Made by a program: the position numbers and the translations under genes. From positions 1 through 10,253 of the forward strand of contig CAKTVK010000069.1 in NCBI GenBank assembly GCA_934623455.1: a DNA stretch of 10,253 nt, written 5' to 3'. The stretch comes from an uncultured Eggerthellaceae bacterium. Lineage in GTDB: Bacteria > Actinomycetota > Coriobacteriia > Coriobacteriales > Eggerthellaceae. Shown piece by piece: positions 1-6,426 of the stretch; the first letter of the stretch is position 1; each line of letters begins with the position of its first letter. The notes under the pieces are model-generated. The model had not been told where the DNA came from and did not search any database. It saw only the letters and a list, made by a program, of their open reading frames with translations.

Positions 1-1
1 T

Positions 2-904
2 GTACTCGATTTAAGACTGCGTTTCGAAGATGCGCTGTTGCCCTCTGGAGCGGTGGATTACGTGAGGTTTCGTCTAGAAAGTCTCGAGGAGACCCGTGAA
101 AAATGGCGGGCCACCTCATTCGAAGTCTGGGATGAGGAGAGCCGATGGGTTGTGGCGGCGCTCGAATATACAGGCGGAAAGTGCGATCTCGGGGTTTTCT
201 ATTTCAAGTGGCATCGATTCCCCTTGGAGCCGTCTGCCCAATTATGGCGGGACTATGGAGGCCGGTCTAAAAAAGAAATCCCATATGAATCCTTGAACAG
301 CTGGCAAAAGAAGATGGTTGACAGCAACTGTCTTTTGCACAGGAGGGTCGCTGCGGGCTTTGGTTTCGGGCTGGATCGGCTAGCTAGCGACGAATGCAGG
401 CTCGTGGCGCTTGAAGCCCGGTTTTTGTTGGGCGAGGCGACTGAGCGCAAGCTTCTCGAAGAGCGTGATCTCTTCAATGGACAGGCCGACGGATTTCGAT
501 ACAAAATTCAAAAAAAGGCTTTTTGGAACGAGAATTGCATAGTCGAGCAACTAGGTGAGCAGGATTGCCGCGTCGAGTGGACGGGTGGCAACACCTATGA
601 TGCCGTTTTCGACTTTTGGGCGCTTCAAGGTTCTTTGCTGAGAGAGCAAGTACATCCTGTGGCAATCTATTGGGAAGACTGTACTGCAAGAGAAAGTGAA
701 AGCTACAATCCCTTTTCTCACAACGGTTGCGTTGAGGTCTGCACTTATGAAGGGGACGTTGTTTTTTACGTGTATGAAAAACGAGCACCTGATTTGTGCG
801 CGTTTCTGAGAAGCGCTCATGACGGATTGGCTCGGGTGGAATATGAGTCATTTGATACGGTTCATCAGGTAATGATGGTGAGAGTAAATATTGTGAAGCG
901 ATAG
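2..904 (+). CDS. Hypothetical protein, 5' end outside window
   Basis: The function is not recognised. The frame is open to the left edge and already reads like protein before the first in-frame alternative start (TTG at 38). That TTG has no convincing ribosome binding site, so I treat the gene as 5'-truncated by the window; 300 codons are visible before the stop at 902-904. The product looks soluble: it has no signal peptide or membrane segment and is rich in aromatic and charged residues (W, Y, E, R), with several cysteines in its second half. It ends in a basic VNIVKR tail. Its codons (many TTT, TAT, GAA, AAA, ATA) look more AT-rich than those of recN further right, and it sits next to an insertion-sequence relic. 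This suggests an accessory, possibly acquired gene. I saw no catalytic motif, and no terminator immediately follows it. Confidence is high that this is coding and nil for function. Confidence 0.75.
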   Translation, partial: VLDLRLRFEDALLPSGAVDYVRFRLESLEETREKWRATSFEVWDEESRWVVAALEYTGGKCDLGVFYFKWHRFPLEPSAQLWRDYGGRSKKEIPYESLNSWQKKMVDSNCLLHRRVAAGFGFGLDRLASDECRLVALEARFLLGEATERKLLEERDLFNGQADGFRYKIQKKAFWNENCIVEQLGEQDCRVEWTGGNTYDAVFDFWALQGSLLREQVHPVAIYWEDCTARESESYNPFSHNGCVEVCTYEGDVVFYVYEKRAPDLCAFLRSAHDGLARVEYESFDTVHQVMMVRVNIVKR

Positions 905-912
905 GATATTGA

Positions 913-1172
913 TGTCATAGCGAGAGGGGCTTCGGGTGTCACCACCCGTATCGCTTCTATGAGGCGAAATACGCCCATGAACTGGCCGAACACAGAAGAC
1001 GCGAGGCAAGGGAGGGGATAGACCGCGACCCTGAGGCCTTCGAGCACGCCATAGCCGTCATAGAGACGGGGCTCGCGAAGGGACAAGGTCGGCGCATATC
1101 ATCGCCGTGAGCTCCAGCGAGGTGCCCTTCGGTGTGTTTCGCAAGATTTATTCTTTGGATTGGGGATACTGA
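913..1172 (+). pseudogene. Relic of IS30-family transposase (middle fragment, frameshifted)
   Basis: No intact gene lies here, but one frame from 913 to 1086 gives a protein-like stretch including HPYRFYEAKYAHELAEHRRR, REGIDRDPEAFEHAI and ETGLAKGQ. The similarity then continues in another frame from 1089 as SAHIIAVSSSEVPFGV, up to a stop at 1170-1172. The order R-x-G-I-D, a helical segment, then GLxKGQSxxHI and a SSxEVP/IP segment is what I recall from the linker between the N-terminal HTH and the DDE domain of IS30-type transposases. The N-terminal HTH and the catalytic DDE region are both missing, and the shift near 1087-1091 breaks the frame. It is therefore a dead internal fragment. No terminal inverted repeats or target duplication were found. 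The family assignment is from memory of the family pattern, so it is moderate. Confidence 0.5.
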
Positions 1173-1256
1173 CGAAGTAACCGTCAAAACAACCGCGTGG
1201 TAAACAATCAGGATCCGTCCCGAGTACGGGTGGTTTATTGTCCGACGCGCTACGCG

Positions 1257-1277
1257 CGCCGGGCAGGCTCACGAGCC
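1257..1277. repeat. Copy 1 of a 21-bp element following a minus-strand terminator
   Basis: This 21-bp sequence recurs exactly at 3947-3967. It contains the near-palindrome GGCTC-AC-GAGCC and a GC-rich GCCGGGC block. Read on the minus strand, it begins about ten bases after a terminator hairpin, just past the U-run. Copy 2 has the same arrangement although the two hairpins share no stem sequence. The element is therefore conserved separately from the hairpin. Confidence 0.75.
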
Positions 1278-1280
1278 TAA

Positions 1281-1316
1281 AGAAAAAGCCTCCGTCCCAA
1301 CGCGGGAACGGAGGCT
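1281..1316 (-). terminator. Rho-independent terminator on the minus strand
   Basis: A GC-rich stem has left arm 1287-1298 and right arm 1304-1316 (AGCCTCCGTCCC pairing with GGG-A-ACGGAGGCT, one bulged A) and a five-base loop. On the plus-strand left side lies AGAAAAA, which becomes a U-rich run after the hairpin in a minus-strand transcript. The nearest minus-strand gene upstream is recN, which ends at 1573. This terminator could end a recN transcript with a 3' leader of about 260 nt, or a small RNA starting in that gap. Confidence 0.8.
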
Positions 1317-1516
1317 CGATTACCGTATTTACTCACCGCCGTCGCTGGCGGCTTTGTCATGACCCTCGTACAAAACGAAACTCAGAGGCACAGTGCAGTA
1401 CTCAAAAGCGCAGTTCAAAGCCCTATCGGCTTACTCCAACTCAATGATTTGCATGTCAGTCTTGTCGCTTCGGATTTTATCGTCTCGCGCGCTCCGGCGC
1501 CGCCGCGCCGCGCGAA
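1317..1516. other. Intergenic stretch with no recognised gene
   Basis: Between the terminator and the inverted repeat below recN I find no convincing gene on either strand. A 39-codon minus-strand frame (1431-1550, TTG start) exists, but it has no ribosome binding site and its start lies inside the inverted repeat. A small GC hairpin occurs where TCGCGCG (1485-1491) can pair with CGCGCGA (1509-1515). No U-run follows it on either strand. Confidence 0.5.
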
Positions 1517-1551
1517 ATTGTTGACAAAAGGTGGGGTAATTTGTCAACAAT
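1517..1551. repeat. Perfect 12-bp inverted repeat just downstream of recN
   Basis: ATTGTTGACAAA (1517-1528) and TTTGTCAACAAT (1540-1551) are exact reverse complements separated by 11 bases. The element lies about 21 bases beyond the recN stop codon on the minus strand. It is AT-rich in a very GC-rich setting, and each arm contains TTGACA, the consensus -35 hexamer, pointing opposite ways. No U-run follows the potential hairpin, so it is a poor intrinsic terminator. An operator, a transcript-stabilising hairpin or a mobile-element scar are all possible. The structure is certain and its role is unknown. Confidence 0.7.
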
Positions 1552-1572
1552 CAGCGTTACTTGTTGGCGGCG

Positions 1573-3327
1573 TTACTCGCTATCGGCGTGATATTGGGCA
1601 AGTAGCTCAGCGGCGTGAAGGCGCGCGGCTTCGCTTTCATCGCCTGCCAGCATGCGCGCAATCTCATCAACACGCGCAGACCCCTCAACAGGGGTAATAG
1701 TGGTTTCAGGAAGCGCGCCGCCCGTTTTTGCCACCACGTAATGGCATTGTGCCCGCACCGCCACTTGCGGCAGATGCGTTACCACAAGCACTTGACGTGT
1801 TGTTGCAAGGTCAGCAAGAACATCCGCAAGCGCCACCGCCGTGGCACCGCCCACGCCAGCGTCCACTTCGTCAAAGATGAGCGTTTCAGCCGTATCGGCT
1901 TGCCCCAACACCACGCGCAACGCCAACATGACGCGACTCACTTCGCCGCCCGATGCAATACGCGCCAGCGGACGCGCTGCCATTTCCGAACCAGGTCGGA
2001 ACAAGAACTCGACCGTCGAGGGCCCACTTTTCGTCCACGCAGCACGCGGCTGCCGCTCGATTTCGCACACGAGCTGCGCCGTTCCCATGCACAAACGCTT
2101 CATCTGATCGCATACCGCGCGCGCAAACCGAGGCGCCGCTGCCTTACGCGCTTTGTCTAACGCGCCCGCCGCCCGCGACAACACCTCTTCTGCCTGGTCA
2201 ACCGCCGTCTGTGCCGCCCTCAGACGCGCCTCGGAGTCGTCCACGGCACCCACTAAATCGGCCGCCGCATCGCGCGCCGCCAGCACATCCTCCATGCGCG
2301 GCCCGTACGAACGCAGCAGTCGCTGCATAGCACCCACACGTTCTTGCATGCGCGCCAACTCAGCAGCATCCAGCTCAATGGAATCGCGATACGCACGCAC
2401 ATCGGCAGCCACATCTTCGGCAATATACACAGCATCGCGCAGCGATTTCGCATACGCCTGCAGCGAGTCATCAAAGCGACATGCCTGGTCAAGCACGTAA
2501 ATCGCGCTGTTCAAAGCATCCAGCGCGCTACCTTCTTCGCCATCACCTGAAAGCGCACGATACGCCCCCTCAGAAGCATTCACCAACGCTTCTGCGTTTT
2601 CCGCCTTCGCCAGCGCTTCAACAAGCTCTTCGTATTCGCCCGGCTGCGGATCAACCTCGTTCACGCTGCGAAGAATAAACCGCGCCTCGTCAAGCTGCGC
2701 CGACGAAGAAGACGCCGCCGCACGCACATCATCAAGCGCAGCTTGCGCCGCCTGCGCCGCCGTAAAAGCCGCCTTGTACGTTTTGAGCGGCGCTTCCACC
2801 TGGTCTTTTGCCCAAGCATCAAGAAACGTCACATGATTTGCGGGCTTCAACAAGCGCTGATGCTCATGCTGACCGCACAGGTCAACCACAGGACCAATCG
2901 TCGCCGCCAGCTGCGCTGCGCTTGCCATATGCCCGTCAAGCGTCACGCGCGAGCGACCGTCTGCCCCTACCCGACGCGTTACCACAATGTCGCGCTCGCA
3001 GGCATCAGCCGCAGCGGCGTCGGCAGCGCCGCCATCGCTGGCGCCCACACCGCCTACACCGGCGGGCGCATCTTCCCCTGCCGAATCAGCATCAGAACCT
3101 TCACCTGCGCTTTCGCGCACGAAAAAGCGCCCCGACACCACCAGCGAGTCTTCCCCATCACGCACCATCTGCGCACTGGCACGCTCGCCCATAAGCAACT
3201 TGCACGCCGAAAGCAGCGCCGTTTTGCCCGCGCCCGTCTCGCCCGTAAGCACCGTTAGCCCCGCGCACGGCGTAAGCGTGGCGTTGCGGATAAGCGCCAA
3301 ATTCTCAACATGGATTTCATCGATCAT
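1573..3327 (-). CDS. recN: DNA repair protein RecN (SMC-like ATPase)
   Basis: RecN is an SMC-like ABC ATPase that binds DNA ends and helps recombinational repair of double-strand breaks in the nucleoid. The 584-residue product has every core motif: Walker A GETGAGKT (about 29-36), the GQHEHQ segment (152-157), a long coiled-coil middle (roughly 170-430), signature SGGE (459-462), Walker B LIFDEVDAGVGG (from 483) and the switch histidine in THLPQVA (about 518). The ATG at 3325-3327 gives the expected MIDEIHVENLALI start, with an AAGAAAGG-type ribosome binding site about 11 nt upstream. It is somewhat longer than the usual 550-560 residues. The extra length is an Ala/Gly/Asp/Ser low-complexity insert at about 72-112, between the first strands of the head and the segment before GQHEHQ. 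It is transcribed away from dtd. I saw no clear LexA box in the short upstream spacer. Confidence 0.97.
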   Translation of the reverse strand: MIDEIHVENLALIRNATLTPCAGLTVLTGETGAGKTALLSACKLLMGERASAQMVRDGEDSLVVSGRFFVRESAGEGSDADSAGEDAPAGVGGVGASDGGAADAAAADACERDIVVTRRVGADGRSRVTLDGHMASAAQLAATIGPVVDLCGQHEHQRLLKPANHVTFLDAWAKDQVEAPLKTYKAAFTAAQAAQAALDDVRAAASSSSAQLDEARFILRSVNEVDPQPGEYEELVEALAKAENAEALVNASEGAYRALSGDGEEGSALDALNSAIYVLDQACRFDDSLQAYAKSLRDAVYIAEDVAADVRAYRDSIELDAAELARMQERVGAMQRLLRSYGPRMEDVLAARDAAADLVGAVDDSEARLRAAQTAVDQAEEVLSRAAGALDKARKAAAPRFARAVCDQMKRLCMGTAQLVCEIERQPRAAWTKSGPSTVEFLFRPGSEMAARPLARIASGGEVSRVMLALRVVLGQADTAETLIFDEVDAGVGGATAVALADVLADLATTRQVLVVTHLPQVAVRAQCHYVVAKTGGALPETTITPVEGSARVDEIARMLAGDESEAARLHAAELLAQYHADSE

Positions 3328-3381
3328 GAGTCGCGCGCCTTTCTTTTCGTTGCGCTGCCTTTCGCTGCATTCTTTCCCGTC

Positions 3382-3390
3382 AGTATACCA
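3382..3390 (-). promoter_or_regulatory. Probable extended -10 promoter element for recN
   Basis: On the minus strand this reads TGGTATACT, an extended -10 box (TGn followed by TATACT), 54 bases upstream of the recN ATG. No good -35 hexamer is seen at the expected spacing, which fits an extended -10 promoter. The call rests on the match alone. Confidence 0.45.
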
Positions 3391-3420
3391 GTCGTGATAC
3401 CATGAGACGCAAAAGAAAAC

Positions 3421-3428
3421 AAAGGAGG
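3421..3428 (+). promoter_or_regulatory. Strong ribosome binding site of dtd
   Basis: AAAGGAGG lies 4 nt before the ATG at 3433. It fixes the start of the dtd reading frame and suggests efficient translation initiation. Confidence 0.85.
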
Positions 3429-3432
3429 CATC

Positions 3433-3885
3433 ATGCGAGCACTTATTCAGCGCGTTTCGAACGCGAGTGTCACTATCAATGGCGAAGAAAAAAGTGCCAT
3501 TGAACGGGGATTTCTCATTCTTTTAGGCGTGGGACAAGAAGACACCGAAGAGCAAGCGGACAAACTGTGGAGCAAAATCTCCAAACTGCGCATCTTCGAC
3601 GACGAAAATGGGAAGACAAACCTCTCGCTTGCCGATATCAACGGCGATGTGCTGGTGGTTTCCCAGTTCACGCTCTATGCCTGCTGCAAGAAGGGCAATC
3701 GTCCCTCGTTCACGCAAGCCGGCGCGCCCGACGAGGCAAACCGTCTGTACGAATATTTCACCAGCCTGGTGCGCGCGACCGACGGCGTGCGCAACGTGGG
3801 AACCGGCGAGTTCGGCGCAGACATGCAGGTCGCGCTGGTAAACCACGGTCCCTTCACCATCTGGTTGGATACCGACACGCTGTAA
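3433..3885 (+). CDS. dtd: D-aminoacyl-tRNA deacylase
   Basis: This enzyme hydrolyses D-aminoacyl-tRNA (classically D-Tyr-tRNA) and also mischarged Gly-tRNA(Ala), recycling tRNA and keeping D-amino acids out of proteins in the cytoplasm. The 150-residue length is typical of the DTD family. Diagnostic segments are the N-terminal MRALIQRVSNASV, the SQFTLYA motif near residue 77 and the C-terminal NHGPFTIWLD, which carries the Gly-cisPro proofreading motif. An AAAGGAGG ribosome binding site precedes the ATG. It is divergent from recN across 105 bp and convergent with the surface-protein genes to the right. I see no dedicated plus-strand terminator with a U-run after it. The perfect hairpin at 3979-4012 may halt transcription from this side less efficiently. 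Confidence 0.97.
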   Translation: MRALIQRVSNASVTINGEEKSAIERGFLILLGVGQEDTEEQADKLWSKISKLRIFDDENGKTNLSLADINGDVLVVSQFTLYACCKKGNRPSFTQAGAPDEANRLYEYFTSLVRATDGVRNVGTGEFGADMQVALVNHGPFTIWLDTDTL

Positions 3886-3946
3886 CAGCGCGAACGGCGC
3901 GGAAGGCATCGGTGCTCAAACAAGCCCCTGCGCCCGACCCCTATCA

Positions 3947-3967
3947 CGCCGGGCAGGCTCACGAGCC
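3947..3967. repeat. Copy 2 of the 21-bp terminator-following element
   Basis: This is an exact 21-bp match to 1257-1277, including the GGCTC-AC-GAGCC near-palindrome. In the minus-strand direction it again starts just beyond the U-run of a terminator, here the one ending the downstream surface-protein gene. Flanking bases outside the 21 bp differ between the copies, apart from the A-rich run towards the hairpin. Confidence 0.75.
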
Positions 3968-3970
3968 CCT

Positions 3971-4012
3971 AAAAAACTCAGGGCTTGGAAGCCGAACAGC
4001 TTCCAAGCCCTG
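3971..4012 (-). terminator. Strong rho-independent terminator after the 4046-6331 gene
   Basis: CAGGGCTTGGAAG (3979-3991) pairs perfectly with CTTCCAAGCCCTG (4000-4012), and one further C-G pair closes a six-base loop. Six A residues at 3971-3976 on the plus strand give a U-run following the hairpin in minus-strand transcripts. It begins 33 bases beyond the stop codon of the minus-strand gene. The stem may also slow transcription arriving from dtd. Confidence 0.9.
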
Positions 4013-4045
4013 TCATATGAACGCCCGCCGCGGTCACGCCAGCAA

Positions 4046-6331
4046 TCAGTCATCCCACCCGTAAAGAGCCGCGTACTGAATAGCGAATGCATTCGTTGCG
4101 TCAACATCGTTGTTCCACTTCACATCGGCGCGAGAATACATGTCTTCGTAATCGGCGCGGTCGGTGTACGTCTCAGGCGACTTCACCATATCATAGGCAA
4201 TCTGCGCATCAACGATGTTAAGCACACCGTTTCCATTCACATCGCCGTCGAGCTTCGCATGACTTCCGATGAAATACCCGGGCGCAGCAGCGCCGTTATC
4301 AACGCGCGCACGCGAAACATCGGTGCACGATGCATCGAATACGGTGCCTTCTCCGCCTTCGAGATTGGTGCAGCCGGCGAACATGCCTTCGGATTGCGTG
4401 ACCTGCCCTACCGCCAGCTTCGATGCGAAAATGCCTTCAAGCTGGCCGCAATTCGCAAACATGAGTCGCATATCGGTCACACGCGACGTGTCCAACTCGA
4501 AAATCCTCGCCGAATTCAGTCCTGTGCAGCCAGCGAACATGCTGTAGCAGGTTTTCGCCGCAACGCCCTGACTTATTCTGACGTATTCAATGCTTTCGCG
4601 ATCACTATACCAGGGCACCGCTTCGCAATCTTCCCCCCAGTCGTCGAGCACACCTTGCGCCAGCCCAGGCAGCGGACGAATCTCAAGAACACCGGCATCC
4701 AAAGTGTCCCGGTCAACGAGCCACTCGCACGTGCCGCTGCGCTTCCAACCTTCGGTAACGCGATGCGCCGTGTACGTCATTGCGCCCGATGTGCGATTGG
4801 CATTTGCCTCAGCAACTTGAGCTGTTGTCTCATACAAAACACCCGCAGCATCCGTCCAAACGCATTCATCCGCAAAACGCTTGTCCATATGAACACCTGC
4901 AGGCAGCGTCACATTCGCAAGAGAGGTGCAATTTTCGAACATGCCCTCCGTTTCCACCGATGGCGAGAACGACCAATCCGAAAGGTCAATCGAAATCAGC
5001 GACGTGCAGCAATCGAACATGTAATGCATGTCCTTTACGCCAGACAAATCCAAACCCGAAAAATCAACCGACGTCAGATTGTTGCAGCCCACAAAAAGAC
5101 TCCGGCATGTTTTGGCCACCACACCTTGTTCGAAGCGAGCCGATATTATTTCCTTGCAGCGCTCACTCCAGGGCGCGCCGTAATGATTTTCCTGCCAATC
5201 CGGCAAAGCGCCCTTCCCGTAACCGGGCAGCGGACGAACCGTGAGCAGGCCGCCATCGTCTATCTCCCATTCGCATCCGCCGCTTTGCGTCCATCCCGGG
5301 GAAGGCATTGCATCGGTGGTCGTGTATGTTTCCGCACCCGAAGCGCGCTCGACGTTCGCCCAAAGCATCTCTTCGTTCGATTCATATACCGTGCCTGTCG
5401 TATCTACCCACCGAGAATCATGGTGAACGCCCGTGGAAGACACCCTGAGACACGCACCGGTATTATTATCGGTCAAATCAAGCCCCGCCGGCAACGTGAG
5501 CTGCGATACAAGCGGCGCACCCGCAAAGGAAGCTTCCGCATCCGTTATCGCAGAGCCGGTAAATGATGAAATATCCACCGATTCAAGCGCAAAGCAATTA
5601 TTGAACAAGGTATGTATGTTGGTCACGCGTGCAGCATTGATTCCCGATAAGTCGATGCTCTTTATTGACGAGCACTCATTAAACATGGAGCTCATACTGG
5701 TCACATTCGATGCGTCAACACCTTGGAAATTTACCGTTTGCAAGGCTGCGCAACCATAGAACATGCACGTCATGTCAGTCACCCGAGAGGTATCCAAGCC
5801 CGAAAGGTCAACAGACACTAAATTAGTCCATTCCGAGAACATGTGACGACACGTCTCAGCAACAACACCAGGCTCAATGACTACGGACGTAATAGAAGCG
5901 CGAAACGATTCGTCGCGCAGCCAGGGCGCTTGCTCGGTGCGCCACAAATCCAACACGCCCGAAGCGCCGTTGCCCAAAGGACGAACGGTGAACAGGCCGG
6001 CGTCATCGACGCGCCATTCGCACGTGCCCAATTGGTTCCATCCCGCGGTGAGCGTCGCATCAGTAGCAGAGGCGGGGTCTGCCGAAGGACCTGCTGTCGG
6101 GGCAGATGCGTGAGGCGATGCGGACTCGGTAGCCGCAGCTACCGAAGACGATGCAGGCTCGGTAGCCGCAGCGGCGGAAACAACCGCCGAGCGCGCAGCT
6201 TCTTCCGCGCTGCCTTCCGCGTCTACCGCAAGAACTTGCACGGGGAAAAGCCCCGACACTAAGACGATCGAAAGAAGAGCGCTCGCGCACGCACGCGCCG
6301 AAGAGTGAGCCGCAGAGGGCTGCTTTTTCAT
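4046..6331 (-). CDS. Secreted DUF285/BspA-like leucine-rich repeat protein with C-terminal dockerin-like domain (paralogue B)
   Basis: This is a predicted exported 761-residue protein. The chosen ATG (6329-6331) has an AAGGAA ribosome binding site 4-5 nt upstream and yields a clean signal peptide: MKKQ, a basic/polar n-region, a hydrophobic core, and cleavage after VLA (33-35). An Ala/Ser/Thr/Pro-rich linker (36-95) follows. Three related modules start near 97, 346 and 528. Each opens with GW..SG.CEW, continues VRPL..G..GxLxxW and APW or VPW, then a GVxAxTC cap leading into DUF285 repeats of the type LSGLDTSRVTDMTCMFYGC. The final 66 residues hold DVNGNGVLNIVDAQ, a good type I dockerin calcium loop, and a degenerate second half (DVKWNNDVDATNA). 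There is no LPXTG, anchor helix or SLH domain, so surface retention would need a partner. It is a tandem copy of 6427-8688 and has its own -10 box. A role in adhesion or surface assembly is an inference from the fold. Confidence 0.85.
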   Translation of the reverse strand: MKKQPSAAHSSARACASALLSIVLVSGLFPVQVLAVDAEGSAEEAARSAVVSAAAATEPASSSVAAATESASPHASAPTAGPSADPASATDATLTAGWNQLGTCEWRVDDAGLFTVRPLGNGASGVLDLWRTEQAPWLRDESFRASITSVVIEPGVVAETCRHMFSEWTNLVSVDLSGLDTSRVTDMTCMFYGCAALQTVNFQGVDASNVTSMSSMFNECSSIKSIDLSGINAARVTNIHTLFNNCFALESVDISSFTGSAITDAEASFAGAPLVSQLTLPAGLDLTDNNTGACLRVSSTGVHHDSRWVDTTGTVYESNEEMLWANVERASGAETYTTTDAMPSPGWTQSGGCEWEIDDGGLLTVRPLPGYGKGALPDWQENHYGAPWSERCKEIISARFEQGVVAKTCRSLFVGCNNLTSVDFSGLDLSGVKDMHYMFDCCTSLISIDLSDWSFSPSVETEGMFENCTSLANVTLPAGVHMDKRFADECVWTDAAGVLYETTAQVAEANANRTSGAMTYTAHRVTEGWKRSGTCEWLVDRDTLDAGVLEIRPLPGLAQGVLDDWGEDCEAVPWYSDRESIEYVRISQGVAAKTCYSMFAGCTGLNSARIFELDTSRVTDMRLMFANCGQLEGIFASKLAVGQVTQSEGMFAGCTNLEGGEGTVFDASCTDVSRARVDNGAAAPGYFIGSHAKLDGDVNGNGVLNIVDAQIAYDMVKSPETYTDRADYEDMYSRADVKWNNDVDATNAFAIQYAALYGWDD

Positions 6332-6369
6332 AGAGTTCCTTCCCAACGATATTGTTTTTATCGTTTCGC

Positions 6370-6375
6370 AGTATA
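6370..6375 (-). promoter_or_regulatory. -10 box of the 4046-6331 gene
   Basis: On the minus strand this reads TATACT, 38 bases upstream of the ATG, and is followed by a CGATAAAAAC stretch in the leader. The paralogue's leader has the same TATACT and CGATAAAAAC at nearly the same spacing, which supports a functional duplicated promoter. The -35 region is poor. Confidence 0.5.
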
Positions 6376-6426
6376 GCCGAAGCAAGCCAGATTGCAGCAT
6401 CTCGCCCGCCGCAGTCACGCCAGCTA

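Noticed and set aside
1212..1240. Small hairpin CCCG-AGTA-CGGG as a plus-strand terminator of the relic
   Set aside because: The four-base-pair stem and a short, broken T-rich stretch after it are too weak to support a terminator call.
1431..1550. 39-codon minus-strand open frame with a TTG start and an MQIIELE C-terminus
   Set aside because: It has no ribosome binding site, its start lies inside the inverted repeat, and it has an Arg-rich run explained by GC-rich hairpin DNA. It cannot be told from chance.
3328..3432. LexA/SOS box in the recN-dtd spacer
   Set aside because: I looked for the actinobacterial CGAAC-n-GTTCG-type palindrome and found none. A search with a species-specific matrix could still find a weak site.
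4259..5566. 435-codon plus-strand open frame opposite the surface-protein gene
   Set aside because: It is antisense to a well-supported repeat protein, lacks a binding site, and has the Arg/His/Pro-rich composition typical of shadow frames in GC-rich DNA.
6332..6418. 29-residue N-terminal extension of the 4046-6331 protein
   Set aside because: It runs through the probable -10 box and would bury the signal peptide. The ATG at 6331 has a good ribosome binding site and matches the paralogue's start.
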